From assembly GCA_003214195.1 (NCBI GenBank), contig QCLY01000008.1:1-45785 (forward strand): 45,785 nt of DNA, given 5' to 3'. Position numbers and translations under genes: made by a program. The notes beneath the pieces are model-generated. The model searched no databases. It had not been told where the DNA came from and saw only the letters and a list, made by a program, of their open reading frames with translations. This DNA comes from Prochlorococcus sp. AG-418-G23 (lineage in GTDB: Bacteria; Cyanobacteriota; Cyanobacteriia; PCC-6307; Cyanobiaceae). Below are positions 7,835 to 18,487 of this stretch, piece by piece (position 1 is the first letter of the stretch; the number at the start of each line of letters is the position of its first letter).

Positions 7835-10495
7835 ATGACATCTCAACTAATTAAAAAAATAGTTACTGGAGATGAGATAAGAAGTGCTTTTTTAAAATTT
7901 TACAGTGAAAAATCACATAAAATCATTCCTAGTGCATCTTTAATTCCAGATGATCCTACGGTTATGCTCACAATTGCTGGAATGCTACCTTTTAAACCAG
8001 TTTTTTTAGGTTTAAAAGAAAGACCATCCAAAAGGGCTACATCTAGTCAAAAGTGCATTAGAACAAATGATATAGAAAACGTTGGAGTCACAGCTAGACA
8101 CCATACTTTTTTTGAAATGCTTGGTAATTTCTCTTTTGGAGATTATTTTAAACGAGAAGCAATTCAGTGGGCTTGGGAATTAGTTACTAATATTTATCAA
8201 ATTTCTGCTGAAAATATAATTGTGAGTGTCTTTCACGAAGATGGAGAGTCTGCAGAAATTTGGAAAGATGAAATTGGTATTCATCCAGATAGGATAGTGA
8301 AACTAGGCGAGAAAGATAATTTTTGGTCTTCGGGGAAAACAGGCCCATGTGGACCTTGTTCAGAACTTTATTATGATTTTTATCCTGAAAAAGGTTTGCA
8401 GAATATTGATTTAGAAGATGGAGATCGTTTTATTGAATTTTATAATCTTGTTTTTATGCAATATAATCGCGATCCTAATGGAAAATTGACAGATTTAAAA
8501 TTTAAAAATATTGATACAGGAATGGGCCTTGAAAGGATGGCTCAAATATTGCAAAAAAAACAAAATAATTATGAGACAGATTTAATTTTTCCTATCATTC
8601 AAAAAGCGTGTGAGATTGCAAATATTGATTATTTTTCTTCAAATGATAAAAACAAAACTTCTTTAAAAATCATTGGAGATCATACAAGAGCTACTATCCA
8701 TTTAATTTCTGATGGAGTAGCAGCAAGTAATCTCGGCAGGGGTTACATATTGAGAAGGCTGATTAGAAGAATGATCAGACATGGGAGATTATTAGGCATA
8801 ACAAATGAATTTTTACAGCATATTGCTACTGTCGCAATTAATTTAATGCAAAATAATTATCCTGATTTAAAAAATAATAAGGATTTAATTTTGAATGAAA
8901 TAAAAATTGAAGAAGTAAGGTTTAGGGAAACTCTTGAAAGGGGAGAGAAATTGCTAGATGAGTTAATTTCTTCAGGGAAGAAATTAATTTCTGGTTTTAA
9001 AGCCTTTGAACTTTATGATACTTATGGATTTCCTCTAGAACTAACTGTAGAAATTGCTGAAGAAAATAGTATCAGTGTAGATGTAAAGGGTTTTGAAGAA
9101 GAAATGCATGTACAAAAAGAGAGAGCGAAAGCCGCTTCAAGTAATATTGATTTGACATTAGAGGGATCATTAGAACGAGAAATAGATCTTTTTCAAAAAA
9201 CTATTTTTAATGGTTATGATTCACTCCTTTCGGAAGCTGAAATAAAGGGTATATTCTTGGATTCAAAATTAGTTAAGCAGGCAAGTGAAGGTCAGAAAGT
9301 TTTAATTGTTCTTGATCAGACAACTTTTTATGGTGAATCCGGAGGACAAGTTGGTGATATTGGAACGATATTTTCAAAAGATGTAGAAGTCTTCGTTGAT
9401 AATGTTATTCGCAAGAAAAATGTTTTTTTACATTATGGAACGATCAAAAAAGGAATATTAACTATTGGACAAAAAGTTAAGACTAATGTTAAATCCTCAA
9501 ATAGAACTAAGGCTGCTGCAAATCATACAGCTACCCATTTATTGCAATCCGCTCTCAAATCAATTGTTGATGAAAGTGTTGGACAAAAAGGTTCATTAGT
9601 AGCCTTTAATAAATTAAGATTTGACTTTAATTCTTCTAATCCTATTTCTAAAGATCAAATTTCTAAGATTGAGAGTCTAGTTAACTCTTGGATTATGGAA
9701 AATCATATTCTAGAAATAAAAAATATGTCTAAGATTGAGGCTCTAGAAAAGGGTGCAGTTGCCATGTTTGGAGAAAAATATGATGATAAAGTGCGCGTCG
9801 TTAATGTGCCAGGAGTTTCAATGGAACTTTGTGGTGGCACACATGTTAAAACTACATCCGAATTAGGTTCTTTCAAAATAATCAGTGAGGAAGGAATCTC
9901 TGCAGGAGTAAGAAGAATTGAAGCATTATCAGGCCAATCAGCATTCGAATATTTTAGTGATAGAAATACTTTAGTAAATCAACTAAGTGATTTGTTAAAA
10001 GCAAATCCTAATCAACTTTTTGAAAGAGTTAATAATTTGCAAGCTGAGCTTATTAATAAGAATAAAGAGATACAAAAAATGAAAGATGAAATTGCGTACT
10101 TTAAATACTCTTCTTTAAAATCATCCGCCGAAATAGTAAATTCTTTTTCAATTTTAGTAAATCAGATTGATGGCTTAGATGGAAATTCTTTGCAATCTGC
10201 AGCACTTAATTTAACTTCTCATTTAGGAAATAAAGCAATAGTGATTCTTGGGGGAATACCAAATCCAGAAAACAGAAAGTTGTTATTTGTAGTTTCTTTA
10301 GGTGATTATGCTGTAAAAATGGGATTGCATGCAGGTAAATTAATTAATGAGATTGCAAGAATTTGTTCAGGAGGTGGAGGAGGAAAGCCTAACTTTGCTC
10401 AGGCAGGTGCTAAAGATATTGATAAATTAAATTGTGCATTAGATTATGCTAAAAATCATTTGCAAAAAACAGTAGAAAGTTATTCTGATAAATAA
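7835..10495 (+). CDS. alaS: Alanyl-tRNA synthetase
   Basis: Charges tRNA-Ala with alanine in the cytoplasm. The 886-residue length is normal for bacterial AlaRS. The N-terminal class II catalytic domain contains motif 2 around [18 protein letters not shown]; a tRNA-recognition domain follows, then the editing domain with zinc-site motifs HTATH (in [15 protein letters not shown]) and CGGTH, and a C-terminal C-Ala domain with the glycine-rich [18 protein letters not shown]. The ATG start is followed by a standard N-terminus ([23 protein letters not shown], written here only as a landmark). Its last 16 nt overlap the 3' end of the convergent speA gene, so no intergenic terminator exists between the two. 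Confidence 0.97.
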   Translation: MTSQLIKKIVTGDEIRSAFLKFYSEKSHKIIPSASLIPDDPTVMLTIAGMLPFKPVFLGLKERPSKRATSSQKCIRTNDIENVGVTARHHTFFEMLGNFSFGDYFKREAIQWAWELVTNIYQISAENIIVSVFHEDGESAEIWKDEIGIHPDRIVKLGEKDNFWSSGKTGPCGPCSELYYDFYPEKGLQNIDLEDGDRFIEFYNLVFMQYNRDPNGKLTDLKFKNIDTGMGLERMAQILQKKQNNYETDLIFPIIQKACEIANIDYFSSNDKNKTSLKIIGDHTRATIHLISDGVAASNLGRGYILRRLIRRMIRHGRLLGITNEFLQHIATVAINLMQNNYPDLKNNKDLILNEIKIEEVRFRETLERGEKLLDELISSGKKLISGFKAFELYDTYGFPLELTVEIAEENSISVDVKGFEEEMHVQKERAKAASSNIDLTLEGSLEREIDLFQKTIFNGYDSLLSEAEIKGIFLDSKLVKQASEGQKVLIVLDQTTFYGESGGQVGDIGTIFSKDVEVFVDNVIRKKNVFLHYGTIKKGILTIGQKVKTNVKSSNRTKAAANHTATHLLQSALKSIVDESVGQKGSLVAFNKLRFDFNSSNPISKDQISKIESLVNSWIMENHILEIKNMSKIEALEKGAVAMFGEKYDDKVRVVNVPGVSMELCGGTHVKTTSELGSFKIISEEGISAGVRRIEALSGQSAFEYFSDRNTLVNQLSDLLKANPNQLFERVNNLQAELINKNKEIQKMKDEIAYFKYSSLKSSAEIVNSFSILVNQIDGLDGNSLQSAALNLTSHLGNKAIVILGGIPNPENRKLLFVVSLGDYAVKMGLHAGKLINEIARICSGGGGGKPNFAQAGAKDIDKLNCALDYAKNHLQKTVESYSDK

Positions 10496-12426
10496 CTACT
10501 TTTTCTTAGACTCATTTCGATTTGATCAATTAATTTACTTGCCTCTTCAATTGTTAATTTTTTTTTATCAATTGCTGATTCAGTATTAATTCTTATAGAT
10601 TCAACCAAAGAAGCTGAACTATAATCCAACAACTGTAAAATTTCAGATTTACTGTCCTCTTTAATAATATTTTTGACCTTATAAGAATTATCTTGATTTA
10701 TATCTATATGAACGACGTTGGTATTGCCAAATAAATTGTGCAAGTTTCCTAATGCTTCTTGATAGGCTCCAGTCATAAAAATTCCAATTAGATAATCTTT
10801 ATCTTGCTCTGGCTTATGTAAATTTAGTAATGATTTAATTTTTCCATCATCAATAAAATTATTTAGTTTCCCATCTGAATCACAAGTTAAATCTGCAAAG
10901 TTGCCTTTGCAGAAAGGCTCTTCTAAGTGCCTATGTATTGGTACTATTGGAAAAATCTGATTGATTGCCCAACTATCTGGAATAGATTTAAAGATAGATA
11001 AATTTGCGTAATAAGTTGATGCAAGAGTTTCTGTAATTTCAGATAAATCTGGGTGATTGATTTCATCATTATTCAAATTATTAGAAATTTCTTTTGCGCA
11101 AGCCCAGGTCAGTTCTTCGGCATAAGCTCGTTCAGATAAACTTAAAAATCCTAATCTAAAGGCAACTAAGCAATCTTCTTTGAACTTTTTTGCATCATTC
11201 CATAGTTCAATTATTCGAGATAAATTTATTTTTTTATTTTCAAGTTTTTTTAATTCATAGAAAGTATCAAGTAAATTTGAAATGATTAATTGTTGATTTT
11301 TTTTATCTAAAATTTGTAGTTTGGAATTGACATGGCTTGTTCCTAAGACATTAAAAATTAAAACTGAACAATGACTAATTATTGCCCTTCCACTTTCTGA
11401 GATTATTGTTGGATGCTTGATATTATTTAAATCACATGAATCTTTAATGGTTGCAATTACATCGTTAGCATAATTTTGAAGAGAATAGTTAGTAGAGGTG
11501 TTGGAAGAGGTTTTAGTTCCATCAAAATCTATACCTAATCCTCCCCCTACATCTATATATTTCATTGGAGCCCCTAATTTGCATAGTTCAACATATATTT
11601 GACTGGCTTCTTGTAATGCGTCTTTTATCACGGCAATATCACTTATTTGACTTCCTACATGAAAATGAAGCAATTTCATTTCGTTTATAAGATTTGCTTC
11701 TTTAAGCTCTTTTATCGTTGACATAATTTCTGGGATTGATAATCCAAATTTGGAATTATCTCCAATAGATTTCTCCCATCTACCACTACTTTTACTTGAT
11801 AACTTTGCTCTAATTCCTATCAATGGAGTCGCGTTAAGTTCTTGAACTGCTTGAATAATTCTTTTTACCTCATCTCGTTGTTCAATAACAATTATTGGAT
11901 TTTTGCCGAGTTTTCTGGCTAACGTAGCAATCTCGATATATTTTTTATCTTTATATCCGTTGCATATCAATAATGAATTTTGGTTTTCAAGAAGTGCAAG
12001 GCCAATTAGTAGTTCTGATTTACTTCCTACTTCTAAACCAAAATTCCATTGCTTACCAAACTCTATTATCTTTTCCAATACATTTTTTTGTTGATTACAT
12101 TTGACAGGAAAAACGCCTTGATAAATATTCTCATATTTGTAGGTTTTTATTGCTTTTAAAAAAGCATCATGTAGTGCATTTATTCGATCCTTCAAGATAT
12201 CGTTAAATCGTATGACTAATGGAGGATTTACTTCTCTACTTTTCAGTTCTTTGACAAGCTTGAAAAGATCAATTTTATTTTTAGATTTTATATCTTTGGT
12301 TACTGATATATTTCCTTTTGAATTAATAGAAAAATATTTATCCCCCCATTTGTCTATGTTATAAGTCGAAATACTATCTTCAATAGTCCAAGTATTCTTT
12401 AGTTTTTTCGGCTCAAAATTGGTCAA
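10480..12426 (-). CDS. speA: Biosynthetic arginine decarboxylase
   Basis: Pyridoxal-phosphate enzyme converting arginine to agmatine, first step of polyamine synthesis by this route. The 648-residue length and fold-III decarboxylase pattern fit SpeA: an alanine-racemase-like barrel with the PLP lysine in FPVKCNQQK (about residue 108), the [13 protein letters not shown] glycine-rich segment, and the C-terminal domain with [20 protein letters not shown]. The start is TTG (LTNFEPKK); no in-frame ATG lies just upstream. It converges on alaS with a 16-nt overlap and diverges from ndk across about 120 bp. Confidence 0.95.
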   Translation of the reverse strand: MTNFEPKKLKNTWTIEDSISTYNIDKWGDKYFSINSKGNISVTKDIKSKNKIDLFKLVKELKSREVNPPLVIRFNDILKDRINALHDAFLKAIKTYKYENIYQGVFPVKCNQQKNVLEKIIEFGKQWNFGLEVGSKSELLIGLALLENQNSLLICNGYKDKKYIEIATLARKLGKNPIIVIEQRDEVKRIIQAVQELNATPLIGIRAKLSSKSSGRWEKSIGDNSKFGLSIPEIMSTIKELKEANLINEMKLLHFHVGSQISDIAVIKDALQEASQIYVELCKLGAPMKYIDVGGGLGIDFDGTKTSSNTSTNYSLQNYANDVIATIKDSCDLNNIKHPTIISESGRAIISHCSVLIFNVLGTSHVNSKLQILDKKNQQLIISNLLDTFYELKKLENKKINLSRIIELWNDAKKFKEDCLVAFRLGFLSLSERAYAEELTWACAKEISNNLNNDEINHPDLSEITETLASTYYANLSIFKSIPDSWAINQIFPIVPIHRHLEEPFCKGNFADLTCDSDGKLNNFIDDGKIKSLLNLHKPEQDKDYLIGIFMTGAYQEALGNLHNLFGNTNVVHIDINQDNSYKVKNIIKEDSKSEILQLLDYSSASLVESIRINTESAIDKKKLTIEEASKLIDQIEMSLRKSSYLSE

Positions 12427-12545
12427 TTTATGTCTTAGTGATTAAAAATGTTTTAAAATAACTCAAAGCAATATCTTTTATTTTACTGATTACTTGCCAA
12501 GTTACCACCTAAAAGTTGAATATACATAGAGTGATATTTAACTAA

Positions 12546-13004
12546 ATGACTAAAGAGAGAACCTTTATTGCAATTAAACCAGATGGAGTTCAAAGAGGAT
12601 TTGTTGCTGAGATTATTGGCAGATTTGAAAAAAAAGGGTTTAAACTGGTTGGATTAAAGCAATTAATCCCCTCAAAAGATCTTGCTCAAAATCACTATGG
12701 AGTACATAGAGAAAGACCCTTTTTTGGTGATTTAGTAGACTTTATTTCAAGTGGTCCTGTTATAGCAATGGTGTGGGAAGGCGAAGGAGTTATTTTGAGT
12801 GCTAGAAAACTAATAGGTGCAACAAAACCTCTTGAAGCAGAGCCTGGAACAATAAGAGGTGATTTAGCTATTGATATTGGAAGGAATATTATTCATGGTT
12901 CTGATGGAGAAGATACAGCAAAATTTGAAATTGATCTATGGTTTAACAAGGAGGAAATATGTGAATGGGAAACTTCTGATTCGAAATGGCGATCTGAAAA
13001 ATAA
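12546..13004 (+). CDS. ndk: Nucleoside diphosphate kinase
   Basis: Transfers the gamma-phosphate between nucleoside triphosphates and diphosphates through a phosphohistidine. At 152 residues it is the normal bacterial/eukaryotic size. The start [15 protein letters not shown] holds the active-site lysine, and the catalytic histidine is in NIIHGSDG near residue 117. ATG start. The gene ends 3 nt before the stop codon of the convergent FAD oxidoreductase gene, leaving no room for a separate terminator. Confidence 0.97.
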   Translation: MTKERTFIAIKPDGVQRGFVAEIIGRFEKKGFKLVGLKQLIPSKDLAQNHYGVHRERPFFGDLVDFISSGPVIAMVWEGEGVILSARKLIGATKPLEAEPGTIRGDLAIDIGRNIIHGSDGEDTAKFEIDLWFNKEEICEWETSDSKWRSEK

Positions 13005-13007
13005 AAT

Positions 13008-14117
13008 TTAAATCTCAAATCTATCTAAACTAAATTTTTCTAAAAAGTTTTTTTCTATTTCTTTGAGACTTTTATTTTGGACTATTTTCAAAAGAAGATC
13101 ACTTGTTATTGCAGAAAATAAAACTCCATTTCTGTAATGTCCTGTTGCTAAAAAAAGGTTTTCAATTTTTGATTTTCCAATTATTGGTTTAAAATCCGGC
13201 GTGCAGGGTCTAAATCCCCACCAATGTTCCATTTGTGGCCAATTAATAGCCTCTGGTAACAAGGAGCGAATGCCTTCTTGCAGTTGTTTTATTCCATTAG
13301 GAGTATTGCCCTGATTAAATTTTGAATCTTTTTCAACTGTCGCACCAACGATAATAAGTCCATCATCACGAGGAACTAGATAAGTTTTTGGACCAAAAAT
13401 AACTCTTTTCAAAAAATTTGTTGGACCTTGTATTGATAACATTTGTCCTTTTACAGGAAAGACTGGAATCTTATTAAAAATTTTTTTACTCCAAGCACCA
13501 CTGCATATAATTGCTTTTTCGCATTGAATTTTTTTTACTTCCCCTGTTGCACATAAAACTGTTGCACCAGTAATTTTGTTTTTTTCTAATGTCAAATCCT
13601 CTACTTCTGATCCTTCTTGAAATTCGACTCCATGCAAAGAGCATGCTCTCTCAAGAGCACGCATCAGTCTCCTTCGGTTATCTATTTGACCATCTTGTTC
13701 AAATAGTAAACCATGTTTCCAAATAGAATTTATTCCATTAATTTCTGTTTGAAGATCTTTGCGATTTAAATATTTTCCATATTCATAAGTGGGAAACTTT
13801 TCAAGATCTTTTTTATTTTTAAAAGGAACTACTATGCCACATTTTTTTAAACCACATTTGATATTACTATCTTGCTCAATACTTTCTATCCACTTTGGAA
13901 TTAGGATTTGACTTTCTTGGCCAAAATTTAGTAATTCATCTTCGAGCCCTTCGGCATGAGTAGCTAACATTCCTGCAGCAACAAATCCAGCTGATTCATT
14001 TCTGTTTTTGCTTAAAACTAATACTTTGAAGTTATTTCTAGAAAATTCATAAGCAATAGATAAACCTACAAGTCCACCACCAATAATTAATATTGAATTT
14101 TTTGTTTCTTGTGTCAT
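13008..14117 (-). CDS. thiO: FAD-dependent glycine/D-amino-acid oxidase family protein (ThiO-like)
   Basis: A 369-residue member of the DAO family. The N-terminal Rossmann motif GGGLVGLSIAYEFSR binds FAD, and the region with WWGFRPCTPDFKPIIG followed by TGHYRNGVL is the C-terminal flavin- and substrate-contacting part characteristic of glycine oxidase/ThiO. ThiO makes iminoglycine for the thiazole half of thiamin. No other thiamin gene is adjacent, so ThiO is the best family-level guess rather than a proven function. ATG start; it overlaps nothing real upstream, because gatB starts at 14196 on the other strand. Confidence 0.8.
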   Translation of the reverse strand: MTQETKNSILIIGGGLVGLSIAYEFSRNNFKVLVLSKNRNESAGFVAAGMLATHAEGLEDELLNFGQESQILIPKWIESIEQDSNIKCGLKKCGIVVPFKNKKDLEKFPTYEYGKYLNRKDLQTEINGINSIWKHGLLFEQDGQIDNRRRLMRALERACSLHGVEFQEGSEVEDLTLEKNKITGATVLCATGEVKKIQCEKAIICSGAWSKKIFNKIPVFPVKGQMLSIQGPTNFLKRVIFGPKTYLVPRDDGLIIVGATVEKDSKFNQGNTPNGIKQLQEGIRSLLPEAINWPQMEHWWGFRPCTPDFKPIIGKSKIENLFLATGHYRNGVLFSAITSDLLLKIVQNKSLKEIEKNFLEKFSLDRFEI

Positions 14118-14195
14118 TTAAAAATTAATATTTTTATTTGTTTTTGGTCCTCTTTTCCTTTATATCCAATAATATTAATAAAGAGACTTTTGATA

Positions 14196-15668
14196 ATGAA
14201 CAATTTGGAATCTTGGGAAGCTGTGATTGGTTTGGAAACACATGTACAGCTTAATACGAAAAGTAAAATATTCACATTTGCGTCAACAGCTTTTGGTGAT
14301 GCACCTAATACGCATATAGATCCTGTAGTTTGTGGTTTACCAGGAACCCTTCCAGTTTTGAATGAGACAGTTCTTGAGTATGCTGTAAAAACTTCTTTAG
14401 CATTAAATTTAAATGTTGCAGAACATTGTAAATTTGATAGAAAACAATATTTTTATCCTGATCTGCCAAAAAATTATCAAATTTCACAATTTGATGAGCC
14501 ACTAGCTGAAAATGGTTGGTTAGAGGTTGAAATAATTGAGAAGGGCAAAGAAACCTATATCAAAAGAATTGGTATAGAAAGGCTACATATGGAAGAAGAC
14601 GCCGGAAAACTAGTCCATGCAGGTAGTGATAGATTAGCTGGTTCTAAGTATTCTTTAGTTGATTATAATCGTGCCGGAATAGCACTTTGTGAGATTGTAA
14701 GTAAGCCGGATATTAGATCAGGCAAAGAAGCATCTGAATATGCTTCAGAGATAAGAAGAACAGTTAGATATCTAGGAGTATCAGATGGAAATATGCAAGA
14801 GGGTTCACTGCGCTGTGATGTCAATATTTCAGTTAGAAAAGGACCTAATTCTCCTTTTGGTACCAAAGTGGAAATAAAGAATATGAATTCATTTTCTGCA
14901 ATTCAAAAGGCTTGTGATTATGAAATAGCCAGACAAATAGAAATTTATGAAAATGGAGGAAAAATTTTCCAAGAAACAAGGTTATGGGATGAAGCTAAGC
15001 AATTAACAAAAAGTATGAGAATGAAAGAAGGTAGCAGTGACTATAGATATTTTCCTGATCCTGACTTAGGACCAATTGAAATAACAAAAGCCCAAAAAGA
15101 AATATGGTTAAAAGAACTTCCAGAATTACCTTCAAAGAAAAGAAATAAATACGTAAGTGAATTTGGGTTATCTTCATATGATGCAAGGGTCATTTCTGAT
15201 GAAATTAATATGGCAAACTTTTTTGAAGAAACAGTAGCTAATGGTGCTGAGGCAAAATTAGCTTCAAATTGGGTAACAAGTGATATTGTGGGTTATTTAA
15301 AAGCAAATAAACTTAGTTTTAGCGACTTAAAACTTAGTCCTCAAAATCTTGCTGAAATGATTAACATGATTGCAAATAATACTATCAGTGGAAAAATTGC
15401 AAAAGAAATTTTACCTGAATTAATTAAAAAAAATATTTCTCCAAAAAAATTAGTTGAAGAAAAGGGGTTGGCTATGATAACTGATTCATCAAGTATTTTA
15501 CCAATAATTGATGAACTTATAAATGAACATCAAAATGAGGTTCAAGCATTTAGAAATGGTAAAACTAAATTGCTTGGTTTTTTTGTTGGTCAACTAATGA
15601 AAAGAACAAAAGGTAAAGCTGATCCTAAACTTGCAAATAAACTTCTTGCAGAAAAATTGAATAGCTAA
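14196..15668 (+). CDS. gatB: Aspartyl/glutamyl-tRNA(Asn/Gln) amidotransferase subunit B
   Basis: Subunit B of the GatCAB complex, which turns misacylated Glu-tRNA-Gln and Asp-tRNA-Asn into Gln- and Asn-tRNA. The N-terminal VIGLETHVQLNTKSKIF, the tRNA-binding kinase-like core (YFYPDLPKNYQISQFDEP, LHMEEDAGK, VDYNRAGIALCEIVSKPD) and the C-terminal YqeY-like tail are all present; length is 490 residues. The reading frame is open further upstream to 14109, but the family's conserved start MNNLESWEAVIG at 14196, preceded by AAGAGAC, is the likely initiation site. The gene converges on coaE with 4 nt between stops. Confidence 0.96.
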   Translation: MNNLESWEAVIGLETHVQLNTKSKIFTFASTAFGDAPNTHIDPVVCGLPGTLPVLNETVLEYAVKTSLALNLNVAEHCKFDRKQYFYPDLPKNYQISQFDEPLAENGWLEVEIIEKGKETYIKRIGIERLHMEEDAGKLVHAGSDRLAGSKYSLVDYNRAGIALCEIVSKPDIRSGKEASEYASEIRRTVRYLGVSDGNMQEGSLRCDVNISVRKGPNSPFGTKVEIKNMNSFSAIQKACDYEIARQIEIYENGGKIFQETRLWDEAKQLTKSMRMKEGSSDYRYFPDPDLGPIEITKAQKEIWLKELPELPSKKRNKYVSEFGLSSYDARVISDEINMANFFEETVANGAEAKLASNWVTSDIVGYLKANKLSFSDLKLSPQNLAEMINMIANNTISGKIAKEILPELIKKNISPKKLVEEKGLAMITDSSSILPIIDELINEHQNEVQAFRNGKTKLLGFFVGQLMKRTKGKADPKLANKLLAEKLNS

Positions 15669-15683
15669 AGCTTCAAAGAAGCT
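15669..15683. terminator. Inverted repeat between gatB and coaE
   Basis: AGCTTC-AAA-GAAGCT is a perfect 6-bp inverted repeat with a 3-nt loop at the junction of the convergent gatB and coaE genes, covering the coaE stop codon. No strong T tract follows on either side, so terminator function is a guess. Confidence 0.3.
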
Positions 15684-16290
15684 CTCTTATTGTCTTGATC
15701 CATTTATTTTGATCATCTGAGTTATCTAAAATAACGTCTGAAAATTTTCTTTTTTCTTCAAAACTTAATTGAAGGTTTATAGATTCATATGCCTCTTTTT
15801 CGCTGATTTTATCTCTTGCGATAAGCCTTTTTGATTGAAGTTCTTTAGGACATTTAACCAACCATATTTCAGTGCATATATCTTCAAATTTTGCTTCAAA
15901 TAATAATGGAATGACCAATAGTATAGTTTGATTATTTTTGTATTGACTGCATTCTTGTATCATTTTTTCTTTAATTAATGGGTGAAGAAGTTTTTCAATC
16001 CATTTTTTACTTTCAGAGTTTTCAAAAATAATTTTCCTTAAAAGTTTTCTGTTTATTGTCCTTTCTGAATTGTTCTTATTATCAATAACTTTATTACCAA
16101 AATAATCTAAAATTTTATTATATCCATATGTGTTTGGTTTGATTAATTCTCTTGATAAATTATCTGCATCTATTATTGGAATGTTTTTATGTTTTCTAAT
16201 GTAATTAGTAATGGTTGTCTTCCCACTGGCAATACCTCCTGTTAAACCAATTCTTCTTAGATGGGTTTTTGATTTTTGAAGAATATCCAT
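15673..16290 (-). CDS. coaE: Dephospho-CoA kinase
   Basis: Phosphorylates the 3' hydroxyl of dephospho-CoA, the last step of coenzyme A synthesis. The P-loop is in GLTGGIASGKTTITNYI (about residues 15-31), the substrate site in PIIDADNLSREL, and the typical LLHPLIKEK and VIPLLFEAKFED follow. Its 205 residues are normal. The ATG start at 16290 gives a short N-terminal extension before the P-loop strand. It diverges from argJ over about 75 bp. Confidence 0.94.
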   Translation of the reverse strand: MDILQKSKTHLRRIGLTGGIASGKTTITNYIRKHKNIPIIDADNLSRELIKPNTYGYNKILDYFGNKVIDNKNNSERTINRKLLRKIIFENSESKKWIEKLLHPLIKEKMIQECSQYKNNQTILLVIPLLFEAKFEDICTEIWLVKCPKELQSKRLIARDKISEKEAYESINLQLSFEEKRKFSDVILDNSDDQNKWIKTIRELL

Positions 16291-16365
16291 ATTATTAATA
16301 ATAATCTAATGACTTGTTTCTTTAGTATTAAAGAATAGTTAATATGAATTAAAATACCAAAAAAT

Positions 16366-17604
16366 TTGAGCCAGTTAGATTCCAATTGGTCGTTAGTTGA
16401 TGACAGTAAGGTTACACCCAAGGGGTTCCTTTTTGCAGGCATATCTGCTGGATTAAAAGCTTCTAATAAAAAAGATTTAGCACTAATACTTGCTCCAGAA
16501 GGAAGTATTTTTAGTGGGATGTTTACCCAATCAATAGTTCGTGCTTCTTGTGTGGATATTTGTGAGGAAAGAATTAAAACAACTTCAGGTTTTGTGCGCG
16601 CAATACTAATTAATTCTGGACAAGCAAATGCATGCACAGGAAATCTTGGAATTCAACATTTTCAAATTGCTACAGGAAAGATTGCGGAACTTTTAGGAAT
16701 AAAAGAAGAAGAAGTTTTAATGTGCTCAACTGGTGTAATTGGTGTTCCAATACAAATAGATGATTTAGTAAAAAATTTACCGAATTTAGTTAATGATTTA
16801 AAGTGTAATAATTTTCAGAATGCAGCAGAAGCAATTTTAACTACTGATTTGACCTTGAAAACAGTCCTAATAGAGACCGTTATTCAAGGTAGAAAGATAA
16901 AAATAGCAGGAATTGCAAAAGGTTCAGGAATGATTTATCCCAATATGGCTACAATGCTTGCTTTTTTAACCTGTGATGCGGCTATTCAAAAAGAAGAATG
17001 GGATAAAATGATTTCTATTGCTGTTAAAAAATCTTTTAATGCAATATCAGTTGATGGAGAGACAAGCACAAATGATTCATTCGTTGCAATAAATGCAGGA
17101 GAGAAAATTGATAAAAGATTTTATCCAACTATCCAAAAAGGTATTGATATTGTGTGTCAGATTTTGGCAAAAAATATTGCAAGGGATGGAGAAGGAGCAA
17201 ATTGTTTATTAGAAGTTTCAGTTCAAGGAGCAAAAAATACTGATGATGCAATTATGGTTGCTAAATCTATTTGTAATTCCTCATTAGTAAAAACTGCGAT
17301 ACATGGCTGTGATCCTAATTGGGGCAGAATTATTTCTGCTGCAGGTAATTCTGGAGTTAAATTCTGTTTAAATGACTTTGACTTGTATATTGGTAAACAT
17401 CAAATTTTGGAAAATGGCAAATTAAAGCAATATGACTCGAATAAAGTTTCAAACTATATTAGATCCAAAATGAAAGGTAGGTATTTAGTCGATGATATTG
17501 TTGAAATTATGATTAATCTAAATTCTGGCCAATCCACAGGAACAGCTTGGGGATGCGATCTTTCTAAAAAGTATGTTGAAATAAATAGTGAATATACTAC
17601 ATAA
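16366..17604 (+). CDS. argJ: Bifunctional ornithine acetyltransferase / N-acetylglutamate synthase
   Basis: Recycles the acetyl group from N-acetylornithine to glutamate in arginine synthesis. The 412-residue precursor contains the autoprocessing site MATML, with T196 as the nucleophile that becomes the N-terminus of the beta subunit, preceded by AKGSGMIYPN. Other family blocks are TGVIGVPI and HGCDPNWGRIISAAGNSG. The start appears to be TTG at 16366: an in-frame TGA lies at 16345-16347 and no ATG intervenes. The last 11 codons, stop included, are part of a 89-nt segment repeated downstream at 18488, so this gene's 3' end looks like an integration target. It marks the left edge of the accessory island. 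Confidence 0.95.
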   Translation: MSQLDSNWSLVDDSKVTPKGFLFAGISAGLKASNKKDLALILAPEGSIFSGMFTQSIVRASCVDICEERIKTTSGFVRAILINSGQANACTGNLGIQHFQIATGKIAELLGIKEEEVLMCSTGVIGVPIQIDDLVKNLPNLVNDLKCNNFQNAAEAILTTDLTLKTVLIETVIQGRKIKIAGIAKGSGMIYPNMATMLAFLTCDAAIQKEEWDKMISIAVKKSFNAISVDGETSTNDSFVAINAGEKIDKRFYPTIQKGIDIVCQILAKNIARDGEGANCLLEVSVQGAKNTDDAIMVAKSICNSSLVKTAIHGCDPNWGRIISAAGNSGVKFCLNDFDLYIGKHQILENGKLKQYDSNKVSNYIRSKMKGRYLVDDIVEIMINLNSGQSTGTAWGCDLSKKYVEINSEYTT

Positions 17605-17660
17605 GTGCAAATCCATTGCAGGGCAATAGATTACAGAGATAGGAAAAACCATATGACACC
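17572..17660 (+). repeat. Putative attachment site copy A, covering the argJ 3' end
   Basis: First copy of an 89-nt direct repeat. It begins at a TAT codon 11 codons from the end of argJ (YVEINSEYTT-stop), continues through a 23-bp imperfect palindrome (17610-17632), and ends in a TGACACC motif 21 nt past the palindrome. About 73 of 89 positions match copy B without gaps (hand count). Interpretation as an att site is inference. Confidence 0.65.
17610..17632. repeat. 23-bp imperfect palindrome, candidate recombinase core site (copy A)
   Basis: Two 10-bp arms, AATCCATTGC and GCAATAGATT, flank the spacer AGG; the arms are inverted repeats with one mismatch. It starts 6 nt after the argJ stop codon. 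The same palindrome with spacer AGA occurs at 18526-18548. No T tract follows, so it does not look like an ordinary terminator. Confidence 0.6.
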
Positions 17661-17668
17661 AATATGAC
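17653..17668 (+). repeat. ATGACACC direct repeat motif (left copy)
   Basis: ATGACACCAATATGAC occurs here and again exactly at 18425-18440. Shorter forms (ATGACAC or ATGACAG) are at 18364 and 18569. The spaced repeats could be recombinase arm sites or an iteron-like array. Confidence 0.45.
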
Positions 17669-17687
17669 GCTTTATATGCGAAATTTA

Positions 17688-18149
17688 CTATTTTTCAATT
17701 AATTTTTTATGCTTTTCAATAAAGGGTTGAACAAGTTTTTTAAAATCATCATCAAGAAATTCTTTCTCAATATTACGGCAAGAGATATTTTCTCCCATTG
17801 ATTGAATACAATCATCTGCATACATTTTATTAAACAATTTATTGAGTTGATACTCTTTATTCGATTTATACTCCTCATAAATTGTCTTAAAGTAAGGATT
17901 AGTAATTGATTCTGAATTATTTTCTAGAATATTATTGTAATTTAATAAATTATCGCACTTTGTTTTTACTCCTTTATTACAGTAACTTGCGTCATATTTA
18001 AATAAAGCGATTCGTACAACATGAGTTATTACACCAGCACCTATAAATAGCAATATTGCACCACCAGCAGTTTTTAAAATTAACTGCATAATGTTCAATT
18101 GATCTACAGAATTTTTTACCTTTTTTATCTTTTTATTTTTCTTGGCCAT
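17688..18149 (-). CDS. Membrane-anchored Cys-containing protein in island, function unknown
   Basis: A 153-residue protein with a very basic N-terminus (MAKKNKKIKKVKN), one membrane segment at about residues 25-50 (ILKTAGGAILLFIGAGVITHVV), then a hydrophilic C-terminal domain with four cysteines in two pairs (YCNKGVKTKCDN and DDCIQSMGENISCRN). By the positive-inside rule the C-terminal domain is outside the cytoplasm, and the paired cysteines may form disulfides. I do not recognise a family. It is the only gene between att-like copies A and B, on the opposite strand to argJ. An ATG at 18149 is preferred over the TTG three bases upstream. Confidence 0.5.
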   Translation of the reverse strand: MAKKNKKIKKVKNSVDQLNIMQLILKTAGGAILLFIGAGVITHVVRIALFKYDASYCNKGVKTKCDNLLNYNNILENNSESITNPYFKTIYEEYKSNKEYQLNKLFNKMYADDCIQSMGENISCRNIEKEFLDDDFKKLVQPFIEKHKKLIEK

Positions 18150-18424
18150 CAATCATATTGAAATTGAATATAAGAATTATAAATTATTGAAGATGTTTCT
18201 ATTATATTAATGCAATTGGGTTACTTTAAAAAAGAAATATAAGAATGGTAAGGAAAATTTTTAATTTTTAAAATGATATTTATGATTTTTTGTCAATTGG
18301 ATTTAAAAGGTAGTTCCTCGTTATAAAAATTCCGCCTAATTCATAATGATTATTTTGATTCATATGACACTTTTATAACACTAGTATAGTGATACCAATA
18401 CTTCTGCAGAATTTATACAGGTTT

Positions 18425-18440
18425 ATGACACCAATATGAC
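18425..18440 (+). repeat. ATGACACC direct repeat motif (right copy)
   Basis: Exact 16-bp match to 17653-17668, immediately followed by a further ACCAAC so that TATGACACCAA occurs in tandem. It lies about 50 bp before att-like copy B. Confidence 0.45.
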
Positions 18441-18487
18441 ACCAACTTAATCCTTGAGATCTATTGGTATGATTGAATTTTATACTA

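Noticed and set aside
14109-14195. Upstream extension of the gatB frame
   Set aside because: The extension is hydrophobic and unlike GatB N-termini; MNNLESWEAVIG at 14196 is the family start.
16257-16637. 126-codon minus-strand frame across the coaE-argJ gap
   Set aside because: It lies antisense to argJ and overlaps the coaE start; the translation shows no domain.
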